A stretch of 64,000 bases of DNA from Mycobacterium sp. GA-1841 (GCF_001954135.1 NZ_MBEQ01000120.1:1-64000), one strand, 5' to 3'. Numbered from the stretch's first letter, positions 44,149-52,045 are shown. Translations and numbers: made by a program. The notes: a model not told the origin generated them from the letters alone.

Positions 44149-45244
44149 GAACGATTCCCAGGTCGTACGCCAGCTCCGGGTTGCCCTTGCTCTTCCAGAG
44201 CGCCCCGTCCATGTAGAAGTGGTGCAGCACGAACATCAGCGGAACCGCGAAGATGACGGTGTCCAACTGTCCGGCGAGGATGCCCAGCAACGCCAGGCCC
44301 GCGACGTAGAGCGGAAGTGCCTTACGCGTCGAGAGCCGGGCCAGCAGCAGCTTCTTCTCGCCGGGGTCGGTCGAGGCAGCGAACCGGGTGTTGTTCCTGG
44401 TCCAGTTGATCAAGTGATACTGCAGGCTGTGGGTGGTCGTCGCGATCAGGATGAGCGCGAACAGGTCCGACACCAGCAGGTAGGACAAGTTGTACGACAG
44501 CGCCGCGATGATGAACGTGGCCACGGCCATCGGAGGCAGCGCCGTCTGCCCGTCGCGCCGCAGCTTGACCTGTTCGGCGACCGCCAAGACGAGCAACACC
44601 GCGGCGACCGCGTACGCGGCGACGATGAGCACTTCGGGAATGGGCGGTACCGGCACGCTCAGGTTCGAGAACGGCAGCCGGTGGCCGAACACCTCGTACT
44701 CGGAGAAGTGCAGCCCATGGCTCGCCCGGTAGAGAACCGGAGCCAGACAGGCGGCATACAGCGCGTACTTGAGCCGGCTCCGGGGGCCCTTGTATCCGTT
44801 CTTCGCGGCGTAGATGTTCATGATGCCGAAGTGCTGCTTGAGAACGTGGAAGACCTGCCAGTACGCCCAGATTGCCAACAGCGGCACCAACCACCCGCCG
44901 AACCAGAGCACGCCCACGATCGCGGCGACGACAGCGAAGCTCAGCACGTAATGCAACCGGTACCGGGACCGTTCCCGCGGATCGAGCCACACGCGCACCG
45001 TCGTGGTCAACACGTGCGGGAGGTCGGACAGCAACGAAAATGCCACCGCTCCAACAAGAAACACACCCTTGTGACTTTCGGCGGCGAACAGGATCGCCGA
45101 AAGCAATGCTCCCAGACCGAATACGAAGTAGATGTCGACTCGGCGACTGACGAACCATCCGGGCTGATGTTCGCCGTCTTTCAGTCGCGGTTGCTGAGTG
45201 TCCGCGGCGGTCCCGGCCGTCCCGACGGGCGTTCCAGCGGTCAT
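44138..45244 (-). CDS. Polytopic membrane protein with conserved His motifs
   Basis: This first gene of the 19-gene operon encodes 368 residues with about ten hydrophobic segments. His-containing motifs occur at membrane boundaries (SDLPHVL, YWQVFHVLKQHFGIMNIY, TTTHSLQYHLINW, VLHHFYMDGALWK). The arrangement recalls membrane-bound diiron oxygenases or hydroxylases, but no textbook box is present and I do not recognise the family. The ATG at 45244 follows GAGGAGGGG and lies 38 bases from a Zur-like box. An oxidative tailoring role is inference. Confidence 0.6.
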   Translation of the reverse strand: MTAGTPVGTAGTAADTQQPRLKDGEHQPGWFVSRRVDIYFVFGLGALLSAILFAAESHKGVFLVGAVAFSLLSDLPHVLTTTVRVWLDPRERSRYRLHYVLSFAVVAAIVGVLWFGGWLVPLLAIWAYWQVFHVLKQHFGIMNIYAAKNGYKGPRSRLKYALYAACLAPVLYRASHGLHFSEYEVFGHRLPFSNLSVPVPPIPEVLIVAAYAVAAVLLVLAVAEQVKLRRDGQTALPPMAVATFIIAALSYNLSYLLVSDLFALILIATTTHSLQYHLINWTRNNTRFAASTDPGEKKLLLARLSTRKALPLYVAGLALLGILAGQLDTVIFAVPLMFVLHHFYMDGALWKSKGNPELAYDLGIVRAK

Positions 45245-45282
45245 CGCAACCCCCTCCTCGCGGCCGCAGAACCGGCCCTAGA

Positions 45283-45297
45283 TGAAAATGGTTATCG
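45283..45297. promoter_or_regulatory. Zur-like box heading the Mce/diaminobutyrate operon
   Basis: TGAAAATGGTTATCG is a degenerate version of TGAAAATNATTTTCA. It lies 38 bases upstream of the first operon gene (start 45244) and 131 bases upstream of the divergent Mce-associated gene. The right half repeats as GTTATCGTTATCG. A near-identical element (TGCAAACGGTTATCG) precedes znuA in the same window, which supports a shared regulator. Confidence 0.55.
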
Positions 45298-45428
45298 TTA
45301 TCGGCATAACGTAGGGTGAGCGTCGCCCGCTGTCAACGCCGATTTCATTTGGACCACCGGAATGTGGCGACGGACACAACGCTCCGGTAAAAGCCTGCCC
45401 GGCACAGAGATTCGACGAGGAACCCACC

Positions 45429-45968
45429 GTGACCGCAACAACTGACGACGACACCACTACTCCGGTCGACGACGAAAAACCCGCCAGCGGTCGGCGGCGT
45501 CGGCTGCTCGTGGCAGCCGGCGGGGCGGTCCTCATCGCGGCCACCGCAACGTCGGCGTCACTGGGCTGGCAGGTCTGGCACCTCCGGAAACTCGACGCCG
45601 CGGGCAGCCAGGCGCGGGCGGCGGCCACGTCCTACGCCGAGGTGCTGACGAGCATCGACAGCAGCAAGGTCGACGAGAATTTCACCCGCATCCTGGACGG
45701 CGCCACCGGTGAGTTCAAGGACATGTACGCGCAGTCGAGCGTTCGACTGCGCCAGCTTCTCGTCGACAACAAGGCGGCGGCCCACGGCATGGTGGTCGAA
45801 TCAGCCGTCAAATCAGCCTCGGACGACACAGTCGAAGTGCTGTTGTTCGTCGATCAGTCGGTGAGCAACGCCACCATGCCCGAGCCCCGGCTGGACCGCA
45901 GCAGGATCAGGATGACCATGAAGAAGATCGACGGACGTTGGCTGGCAAGCAAAGTAGAGCTGTCGTGA
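45429..45968 (+). CDS. Mce-associated membrane protein
   Basis: The 179-residue protein has an acidic Thr/Asp-rich N-terminus, a single membrane helix (LLVAAGGAVLIAATATSASLGW, about 31-52) and an extracytoplasmic domain with the Mam/Mas pattern (AAATSYAEVLTSIDSSKVDENF, RILDGATGEFKDMYA, VLLFVDQSV). Such proteins stabilise Mce complexes. It is divergent from the Mce-bearing operon, whose own mce genes lie 14 kb away at the far end, so its partner is probably that transporter. The GTG at 45429 follows GAGGAA. Confidence 0.85.
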   Translation: MTATTDDDTTTPVDDEKPASGRRRRLLVAAGGAVLIAATATSASLGWQVWHLRKLDAAGSQARAAATSYAEVLTSIDSSKVDENFTRILDGATGEFKDMYAQSSVRLRQLLVDNKAAAHGMVVESAVKSASDDTVEVLLFVDQSVSNATMPEPRLDRSRIRMTMKKIDGRWLASKVELS

Positions 45969-46019
45969 TGCGGACACACCAATGTTCGGCGCTACCGGAG
46001 ATGATCCAGCAGGGCACCT

Positions 46020-46216
46020 CTCCGCCGAAATAGTGGTCGTGCCGGTGCTCGAGTAACTCACTGTCGTCGACGTCGTCGGGATGAAAGCCGATTTGGCGAC
46101 ACGGTGCTGCAGACCGTGCGTCATCTCCTGACCGATGAAGCCCGCGACCTGGACCTTGAGCCATGAGTCCTCGATCTCGTCGCGGTAGCGGCGGACGGAT
46201 TGGATGAAATCCTACG
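46020..46216 (-). pseudogene. Decayed metal-dependent hydrolase fragment (COG3687-like)
   Basis: Reading the minus strand gives FIQSVRRYRDEIEDSWLKVQ then AGFIGQEMTHGLQHR. This resembles the PF10118-type metal-dependent hydrolase core (RYR-I-D, FI-QE--H--HR). After this the frame shifts and a second frame continues GFHPDDVDDSELLEHR. A stop codon lies directly upstream of the fragment, and no intact gene can be built. The 443 bases between 45969 and 46411 otherwise hold only the regulatory palindromes at 46302 and 46356. Confidence 0.45.
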
Positions 46217-46301
46217 TGTGGCAGCTACTTTCAACGCGCAGCCGGAACGGACATTCCCCATCTCGACCCCTTCGCAACAGTGCCGCCCACCCGAGGCTTA
46301 T

Positions 46302-46316
46302 TGAAAATGATTTTCG
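46302..46316. promoter_or_regulatory. Zur-like box, distal copy of a tandem pair
   Basis: TGAAAATGATTTTCG matches the palindrome consensus at 14 of 15 positions. It lies 96 bases before the start of the Cys-rich gene at 46412, and a second, perfect copy follows 39 bases further on. Confidence 0.75.
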
Positions 46317-46355
46317 ACAAGCCGTGTTCCGCACTGTAGCGTGAACCCGATCAGT

Positions 46356-46370
46356 TGAAAACGATTTTCA
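46356..46370. promoter_or_regulatory. Zur-like box, proximal perfect copy
   Basis: TGAAAACGATTTTCA is flanked by matching bases on both sides, so the dyad extends to 21 bases (46353-46373). It lies 42 bases before the start of the Cys-rich gene. Two boxes in one promoter imply tight zinc control of that gene. Confidence 0.8.
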
Positions 46371-46411
46371 ACTGCTGCAAGGCCGCGCCGGCCCCATGGA
46401 AAGGTGTTCGC

Positions 46412-46798
46412 ATGTCGCAGCAGGTCTACACCTGCGAACCATTCACCGTCGCTCTCTGCATGCACTGCCCGTCGTCCGATCCCGGATCGCCGCTGTTCCG
46501 CATGCTGCGGGACGTCGTACGGAACTGCCCGCACGGAATTTTGGTGAGCACCCAATGCCTGTTGGGTACGTTCACCTGCGCGACCAGGGGCGCCGACCCC
46601 AACCCGGTACTGGTCCTGCAGCCCTGCTCGACGGACCGGGCTCCCAGCGCGGCCGCGATCTGGATCGGGCCGATCGTGGACGAAGCCGACGCGCGGGGTG
46701 CCTGCGGCTGGATCGCAGCGGGGCAGTGGGACCGCTCAAATTTGCCGGAGCGTCTACGAGCCGATCGGAGCCTGATCCGGGTGAGCGCTCACAACTGA
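46412..46798 (+). CDS. Cys-rich small protein under two Zur-like boxes
   Basis: This is a 128-residue cytosolic protein with eight Cys (about residues 8, 16, 19, 39, 49, 56, 72 and 98), including CMHC. Spacing such as CPHG and STQCLLGTFTC recalls thioredoxin-like [2Fe-2S] ferredoxins, but I do not assign a family. ATG 46412 has GGAAAGG upstream; an open frame to 46355 would read through the operator. The tandem Zur-like boxes suggest induction by zinc shortage, as a metal-binding or redox protein. It converges on ctpC with a 10-base overlap. Confidence 0.75.
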   Translation: MSQQVYTCEPFTVALCMHCPSSDPGSPLFRMLRDVVRNCPHGILVSTQCLLGTFTCATRGADPNPVLVLQPCSTDRAPSAAAIWIGPIVDEADARGACGWIAAGQWDRSNLPERLRADRSLIRVSAHN

Positions 46799-48951
46799 GC
46801 GCCTTGCCGCGGCTGGTCGAGCTCGTAGCGGATCAGCCGGGCGCTGTTGGCCACCACGGCCACCGACGATGCGTTGTGCAGGACCGCGGCAAGCACGGGC
46901 GAGAGCGCGCCGCCGGCACCGACGAGCAGACCGATGGCATTCACCGCGATCGACATCGCGTAGTTCTGCTGAATCACATCGACCGCTCGACCCCCCAGTG
47001 CCCGCACGTCGAGCAGTCGTCGCAAGTCGTCACTGGCCAGCGCCACGTCGGCGGTCTCGACCGCCACATCGGTGCCGCCGAGCCCCATGGCGATGCCGAT
47101 ATCGGCCGCGGCAAGTGCCGGCGCGTCGTTGACGCCGTCACCGATGACAGCGACGGTGTGGCCCTCACCGTGCAGCTCACGCACCACGGCCAGCTTGTCC
47201 TCCGGCATCACCTCGGCGCGCCATTCGGTGATGCCGAGCTCCTCGGCGACGGCTGCGGCGGCATCGGGATGGTCACCGGTCAGCATCACCATGCGGCGCA
47301 CACCGGTAGCCCGCAATGCCTGCAACACCCCGATGGCCTCGGGCCGGATCTCGTCACGTAAACCGATGAGGCCGACCAGTTTTCCGTCGACGGCCAACAG
47401 CAACGGCGTCTCGGCACTGCGCCGGAGCTTGTCCACCCACTCCGAGGCACGTTTGGTCACCCGGACCTTCTCCTGCGCCAGCAGCGAAGGACTGCCCAGC
47501 AGCAGTGTTCGTCCGTCGGCCCGGGTGCGCATCCCCAGTCCGACGAGCACCTCGCACTCCTCGTGTGGAGGTATTTCGATGTGCCGCTCCTTGGTCGACC
47601 GGAGCACCGCGTCGGCGAGCGGGTGACGGGCGTGGATTTCCGAGCTGGCCGCATATGCCAACACCTGTTCTGGTTCCCAGTCCTTGTGGAAGGCAACCAC
47701 ATTGGTGACAATCGGACGCCCGATGGTCAACGTGCCGGTCTTGTCGAAGACGACGGCGTCCACGCGGCCGGCCTCCTCGAGGTGCGAGCCACCCTTGATC
47801 AGGATGCCGCGCCGGGCACCGTTGCCGATGGCGGCACTGATGGCAGTCGGGGTCGCCAATCCCACCGCGCACGGACAGGCGACCAACAGCATCGTCATCG
47901 CGCGGCGCACGTCCCTGGTGACCACCAGCGTCAGGGCCGACAACAGGAACGACGCGGGGACGAAGCGTCGCGAAAAGGTCTCACCGACAGTCTGAATGGG
48001 CGCCCGGTGATGCTGGGCTTCCTCGACGCGGGTGATGATCCGGCCGATGGTGGTGTGCCGCCCGACCGCCTCGGCGGTGATCACCAGTTTCCCGCGGACC
48101 ACAACCGAGCCCGCGTACACCTTGGCCCCGGCCGTGACGGCGACGGGCAGGTTCTCGCCGGTGATCGCCGACTGATCGACGATGGCCTCACCGTCGCTGA
48201 CCACGCCGTCGACCGCGATCGCGACCTGCTCGTGCACCACGACCTCGTCACCGACCCGCAACCCGTCCACGGGAACCTCGACCTCGGTGCCGTCGGCCAG
48301 ACGCAGCCACACTGTGTCCTGAGTTCCCTGCAACAGGTTGGCGATCGCCCGCCGGGTCCGCCTCAGCGTGAGATCCTGCAGATATTCACCGATGTTGAGC
48401 AGCCACAAGACGGTCAGCGCTACGACGTTCTCCCTCAGCACGAGGCTTGCCACGGTGGCGGCCGAGACCAGGACATCGGTGCCCGCGCTGCGGTTTCCGG
48501 TCAACGTGCGCAGCGCACCGCGCAGGAACGGATAGCCCGTGAAGATCGTGGCCCCCGTCGCGAACATCCGACTGGTCGGTCCGAGCAACGGCGGCCTGGC
48601 GAAGGCATAACGACGAACACCGAGCAGCACCAGGGCGAGAGCGCCGATGGCCATCCGCAGAATGTCGGCGTTGTGGATGTCGGCCGAACGTGGCGTCCGG
48701 ACCGGCACCAGGTGTCGCGCCACCTCTGCGGCGCTCGATATCGCCGCCATCACCGCGTCGCGGTCGCACCGCTTCGGCGAGTACCAAACCACCACAGAGG
48801 CGGTCCGCGGATAAGCGTGCACGGCCCGCACGCCCGCCACCTGGTCGACCGAGTCCTCTATCGCGACGGCGCGGAGTGCGTCCCCGCGAAACCACGGCGC
48901 GTGCACGCGCATCCGGCCCGCGGCGTCGGATACGACCTCTGACGTGGCCAC
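46789..48951 (-). CDS. ctpC: P1B-type metal-exporting ATPase CtpC
   Basis: The 720-residue P-type ATPase matches mycobacterial CtpC in length and layout. It has an N-terminal region without a CxxC metal-binding motif, the transmembrane VACPCAVGLATP (CPC ion site), actuator ITGENLPV, phosphorylation site FDKTGTLT, ATP-domain HARHPLADA and hinge VIGDGVNDAPALAAAD. CtpC protects mycobacteria from toxic zinc (and has been linked to Mn) by export. pacL lies 5 bases upstream in the same operon, as in M. tuberculosis Rv3269-Rv3270. Confidence 0.92.
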   Translation of the reverse strand: MATSEVVSDAAGRMRVHAPWFRGDALRAVAIEDSVDQVAGVRAVHAYPRTASVVVWYSPKRCDRDAVMAAISSAAEVARHLVPVRTPRSADIHNADILRMAIGALALVLLGVRRYAFARPPLLGPTSRMFATGATIFTGYPFLRGALRTLTGNRSAGTDVLVSAATVASLVLRENVVALTVLWLLNIGEYLQDLTLRRTRRAIANLLQGTQDTVWLRLADGTEVEVPVDGLRVGDEVVVHEQVAIAVDGVVSDGEAIVDQSAITGENLPVAVTAGAKVYAGSVVVRGKLVITAEAVGRHTTIGRIITRVEEAQHHRAPIQTVGETFSRRFVPASFLLSALTLVVTRDVRRAMTMLLVACPCAVGLATPTAISAAIGNGARRGILIKGGSHLEEAGRVDAVVFDKTGTLTIGRPIVTNVVAFHKDWEPEQVLAYAASSEIHARHPLADAVLRSTKERHIEIPPHEECEVLVGLGMRTRADGRTLLLGSPSLLAQEKVRVTKRASEWVDKLRRSAETPLLLAVDGKLVGLIGLRDEIRPEAIGVLQALRATGVRRMVMLTGDHPDAAAAVAEELGITEWRAEVMPEDKLAVVRELHGEGHTVAVIGDGVNDAPALAAADIGIAMGLGGTDVAVETADVALASDDLRRLLDVRALGGRAVDVIQQNYAMSIAVNAIGLLVGAGGALSPVLAAVLHNASSVAVVANSARLIRYELDQPRQGAQL

Positions 48952-48956
48952 GACAC

Positions 48957-49241
48957 TCAGTGATCGTGCGAATGCCCGGCGTCGGCGACGGCGGGCGGCG
49001 GCACTTCCTCACCGATCCGTTCCCGCGCCTCGGCCATCACATCGGCGACCTTGAGCCGGGCCGACTCGGCGCTTTCTTCGGCTTTGCGGGCGCCGCGCAA
49101 CGCCCATGCCGTCGTCGTCACCGCGGCTTCCCGAATGGGCGCCTTGGCCACCGCCTTACGTAGGCCGTCGTACGCCGCCACCCCGACCGCGCCGGTGACG
49201 ACCGTTGTCGCTGCCTTCGCCAGCAAGCCATGCCACACCAT
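48957..49241 (-). CDS. pacL: PacL metallochaperone partner of CtpC (DUF1490)
   Basis: This 94-residue protein matches the PacL1 layout. It has an N-terminal membrane segment (LLAKAATTVVTGAVGVAAYDG), an Ala/Glu-rich helix (RKAEESAESARLKVADVMAEARERIGEE is the region, residues about 51-78) and a C-terminal Asp/His metal-binding tail (GHSHDH). PacL proteins bind zinc and stabilise or cluster their P-ATPase. It begins 24 bases from a Zur-like palindrome and is followed at once by ctpC. Confidence 0.9.
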   Translation of the reverse strand: MVWHGLLAKAATTVVTGAVGVAAYDGLRKAVAKAPIREAAVTTTAWALRGARKAEESAESARLKVADVMAEARERIGEEVPPPAVADAGHSHDH

Positions 49242-49264
49242 CTACCCAGCCTAGCCCCACCGAA

Positions 49265-49279
49265 TGAAAATGATAGTCA
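49265..49279. promoter_or_regulatory. Zur-like box between pacL-ctpC and permease operon
   Basis: TGAAAATGATAGTCA keeps the left arm and the terminal TCA of the palindrome but has two changes in the right arm. It lies 24 bases from the pacL start and 30 bases before the preferred permease start. It may control the permease pair, with the exporter on the other side regulated separately. Confidence 0.6.
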
Positions 49280-49308
49280 TTTGCGTGCCGCACAGCCCGG
49301 TCCCAACC

Positions 49309-50331
49309 ATGGCTGGCATCATGTCCGCCGTGGCCACGACTTCGGCAGCACTCCGGTGGCGGCCGACATCCATGCAAGTGCTGGTAGTCGGTGTCATCGT
49401 GCTGGCCCTGGCCGGCAACGCGCTGCGCGGTTTCGTGGACGGCACACCGGATGTCGCGACGGCGGCCACCGTGTTCTGCGGTGTGTTCGTGCAGGCGCTG
49501 CCGTTTCTGGCACTCGGAGTGATCATCAGCGGACTGATCGCGGTTTTCGTCACGCCGGACCGCCTGGCCAGATGGCTGCCGAAACGTACCGGCGCGGCGA
49601 TCCTGGCGGCGGGCATCGGAGGCGCGGCTCTGCCTGGGTGTGAATGCGGTTCGGTTCCGGTGGCGCGCAGGCTTTTCGGCGACGGCGCCCAAGGTGGCGC
49701 GGTGGGCGCCGCGGCGCTGACGTTCATGCTCGCGGCACCTGCCGTCAATCCCGTCGTGTTGGTAGCGACGGCCGTCGCGTTCCCCGGCCACCCCGAAATG
49801 GTGGCCGCCCGGTGCGCGGCATCGCTGCTGACCGCGCTGATCATGGGTGCGCTGTGGGCCAGGTTCGGCAGCCCGGCGTGGATCACCCGACGCTTACCCA
49901 AGCCCCGGCACGGTGAAGGCTCCAAGTGGATGGTGTTCACCGAGGCGGCCCGCCACGACTTCCTCTCGGCAGCGTCCTACCTGGTCATCGGCGCGGCGGC
50001 CGCGGCCGCGCTGCACGTGCTGGTGCCGACCTGGGTCTACGAGCACCTGGCCGGCCAGCTGATCCTCGGCGTGATCACCATGGCGGTGCTGGCCGTCGTG
50101 CTGGCACTATGTTCGGAGGCCGACGCGTTCGTCGCGGCCAGCCTCACCATGCTGCCGCTGCTGCCGAGGCTGGTGTTTCTGGTCGTCGGCCCGGCCGTCG
50201 ACATCAAGCTGTTCGCGATGCAGGCCGGGATGTTCGGCCGGCCCTTCGCCAATCGGTTCGCACCCGCGACCTTTCTGGTCGCCACCGTCGCCGCGACCGG
50301 TGTGGGATTGCTGATCGTCGGTACGCAGTGA
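49309..50331 (+). CDS. COG0701 (DUF318) predicted permease
   Basis: This is a polytopic permease of about 340 residues with two repeated halves. The family motifs are GAALPGCECGSVPVARRL and LALCSEADAFVAASL, with Cys and acidic residues in membrane loops that could guide a metal or thiol compound. The frame opens at 49264, but that start overlaps a Zur-like box, so I prefer ATG 49309 (or 49321). It overlaps the next gene by 4 bases (GTGA). Members of this family with a TIGR03943 partner are often found near zinc genes. Confidence 0.85.
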   Translation: MAGIMSAVATTSAALRWRPTSMQVLVVGVIVLALAGNALRGFVDGTPDVATAATVFCGVFVQALPFLALGVIISGLIAVFVTPDRLARWLPKRTGAAILAAGIGGAALPGCECGSVPVARRLFGDGAQGGAVGAAALTFMLAAPAVNPVVLVATAVAFPGHPEMVAARCAASLLTALIMGALWARFGSPAWITRRLPKPRHGEGSKWMVFTEAARHDFLSAASYLVIGAAAAAALHVLVPTWVYEHLAGQLILGVITMAVLAVVLALCSEADAFVAASLTMLPLLPRLVFLVVGPAVDIKLFAMQAGMFGRPFANRFAPATFLVATVAATGVGLLIVGTQ

Positions 50332-51035
50332 GCCGGGAAACCGAGAATGCGCTGTTGCTGCTGATCGGAGTCAGCACCGGCATCGTCACCCTCACCGGTG
50401 CTTTCACCCGTTACGTGAAGCCATCGCTGCTTCCCTATCTCGCGGCCACCTCTCTGCTCTTGATCCTGCTGGCATTGGCATCGATCGTGGCCGACATCAG
50501 GCACGGCGGCGACGAGCAACACGCCCACCACGACCATGCCCACCGGCGTGGCACCACCTGGCTGTTGCTCATCCCGATCGCCCTGCTGGCGTTCGTGGTG
50601 CCACCGGCGATACGTCCGCAGGCCGCGTCGGTGGCCGAGGTGTCCACTGACGTTCTGCGGCGGCCTTTTCCGCCTCTACCCGATGACCGCGCACCGGAAA
50701 TCGCCTTGCCCGACTTGCTGATCCGCGTCGCGCAGGACAGTGCCGGCACGCTCGACAACCGCACGGTCACGGTGTCCGGTTTCACGATGCGCGACGGTGA
50801 CCGGACGGATCTGACCCGGGTGGTGATCATCTGTTGCGCAGCCGACGCCCAACTCGCCCGTATTCACCTTTCGGGGCCGGCCGCCGCCCAGTTGACCGGC
50901 TATCCGGACAACACGTGGATCAAGGTGGAGGGCACGATCCCTGCCGGGCAGAGCGATTCGAGCCGTAGCACCATCCCGACGATGACGGCGTTGAGCGCAG
51001 TGCGCACCGACCCACCCGAGCGCCCATACGCCTAG
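50328..51035 (+). CDS. TIGR03943 family partner protein of COG0701 permease
   Basis: The 235-residue protein has two N-terminal hydrophobic segments (ALLLLIGVSTGIVTLTGAF, LATSL-like LLILLALASIV). A His-rich linker follows (DEQHAHHDHAHRRG), then a third segment and an extracytoplasmic beta domain with paired Cys in VVIICCAADAQLARI. This matches the two-gene COG0701/TIGR03943 arrangement. I use the GTG at 50328, which overlaps the permease stop; the frame is open further upstream but antisense to no family. The His-rich loop is consistent with metal binding. Confidence 0.82.
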   Translation: MSRETENALLLLIGVSTGIVTLTGAFTRYVKPSLLPYLAATSLLLILLALASIVADIRHGGDEQHAHHDHAHRRGTTWLLLIPIALLAFVVPPAIRPQAASVAEVSTDVLRRPFPPLPDDRAPEIALPDLLIRVAQDSAGTLDNRTVTVSGFTMRDGDRTDLTRVVIICCAADAQLARIHLSGPAAAQLTGYPDNTWIKVEGTIPAGQSDSSRSTIPTMTALSAVRTDPPERPYA

Positions 51036-51085
51036 CGGAGTCATACCGGCTTCCCCGATCCGCAGTCGCCCGTAAACGGATCGCC

Positions 51086-51340
51086 TCAGCGGGCGTTGGT
51101 GACCGGCAACAGCGCCATCTCCCTGGCGTTCTTGATCGCCGTGGCGACCTGACGTTGCTGTTGCGGGGTGAGCCCGGTGATTCGTCGTGATCTGATCTTG
51201 CCGCGCTCACTGATGAACGTGCGTAAGAGTTGGACGTCCTTGTAGTCCACCTGCGTCACGCCGAGCGCGGTGAGCTGGTTGCGCCTCGGCTTCTTCAGTT
51301 CGGTTGCCGGAGGGCGCTTCCGGGGATTTTTCTTCGTCAT
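51086..51340 (-). CDS. rpsR2: Zinc-free (C-minus) ribosomal protein S18
   Basis: The 84-residue S18 paralogue has the core VDYKDVQLLRTFISERGKI and RRITGLTPQQQRQVATAIK and no Cys at all. It therefore replaces the zinc-binding S18 when zinc is scarce. The ATG at 51340 shares bases with the rpsN2 stop (TGATG). It is the last gene of rpmB2-rpmG2-rpsN2-rpsR2. Confidence 0.95.
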   Translation of the reverse strand: MTKKNPRKRPPATELKKPRRNQLTALGVTQVDYKDVQLLRTFISERGKIRSRRITGLTPQQQRQVATAIKNAREMALLPVTNAR

Positions 51341-51645
51341 CACCAACTCGACTTCCGCACCCCGGGCAACTCTCCGCGGTGCGCCAACTGCCGCACCCGA
51401 ACTCGGGACAAACCGAACTTGCGCAAGTGACCTCTGGGCCGGCCGTCGACGGCGTCACGATTACGCAGCCGCACGGGGCTCGAGTCGCGGGGTAACCGTT
51501 GCAACGCCGAGACGGCCGTGGCCTTCTCCTCGCGCGTGCTCAGCGGATTCCGGATGATCTCCTTGAGGTCGGCCCGGCGTTCGGCGTAGCGCGCCACCAG
51601 TTCGCGGCGCTTCTCGTTCTTGACGATCTTGGACCTCTTGGCCAT
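51340..51645 (-). CDS. rpsN2: Zinc-free (C-minus) ribosomal protein S14
   Basis: This 101-residue long-form S14 (MAKRSKIVKNEKRREL, RNRDAVDGRPRGHLRKFGLS) lacks the CxxC pairs of the zinc form. It starts and ends in TGATG overlaps with rpmG2 and rpsR2, which ties expression of the set together. Confidence 0.95.
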   Translation of the reverse strand: MAKRSKIVKNEKRRELVARYAERRADLKEIIRNPLSTREEKATAVSALQRLPRDSSPVRLRNRDAVDGRPRGHLRKFGLSRVRVRQLAHRGELPGVRKSSW

Positions 51646-51809
51646 CAGCGCTCCTCGCGGAAGTCGACGTGCTTGCGGATCACCGGGTCGTACTTGCGCA
51701 GCACGATCCGGTCCGGGTCGTTGCGGCGGTTCTTGCGGGTGACGTAGGTGTAGCCGGTGCCGGCCGTCGACTTCAGTTTGACGATGGGCCGAATGTCGGT
51801 GCGGGCCAT
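51645..51809 (-). CDS. rpmG2: Zinc-free (C-minus) ribosomal protein L33
   Basis: The 54-residue L33 begins MARTDIRPIVKLKSTAGTGY and contains TYVTRKNRRNDPDRIVLRKY. There is no Cys, so it is the zinc-independent paralogue. It is short and easily missed by gene finders, but both ends overlap neighbours as TGATG, leaving no doubt that it is part of the operon. Confidence 0.95.
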   Translation of the reverse strand: MARTDIRPIVKLKSTAGTGYTYVTRKNRRNDPDRIVLRKYDPVIRKHVDFREER

Positions 51810-52045
51810 CAGATCTTCTCCCCCCGACTGCGCAGACGTGCCACGACCGCCTCGATACCGTCGCGGTCGATCACTTTGATTCCCTTGGCGCTCACCCGAA
51901 GCCGGATCCGGCGCCCCTCGGACGGCAGGTAATACGTCTTGTTCTGGATGTTCGGGTTCCAGCGCCGGCTACTCCGCTTGTGCGAATGCGACACCGTGTT
52001 GCCGAATCCGGGCATGCGCCCGGTGACCTGACAGTGGGCTGACAT
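51809..52045 (-). CDS. rpmB2: Zinc-independent-type ribosomal protein L28
   Basis: The 78-residue L28 (MSAHCQVTGRMPGFGNTVSH, RWNPNIQNKTYYL) has one Cys only and lacks the paired Cys of the zinc form. ATG 52045 has GAAGGAGG at good spacing; the longer frame to 52099 would translate the Zur-like box. It is first in the minus-strand ribosomal operon. Confidence 0.95.
   Translation of the reverse strand: MSAHCQVTGRMPGFGNTVSHSHKRSSRRWNPNIQNKTYYLPSEGRRIRLRVSAKGIKVIDRDGIEAVVARLRSRGEKI

Noticed and set aside
37485..45244. Rhizobactin or schizokinen-type hydroxamate siderophore cluster
   Set aside because: The diaminobutyrate enzymes fit, but no IucA/IucC synthetase and no amine N-monooxygenase were seen.
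48957..49241. Plus-strand frames around pacL
   Set aside because: They are short, Arg/Ala-rich mirrors; the minus-strand product has the PacL layout and His tail.
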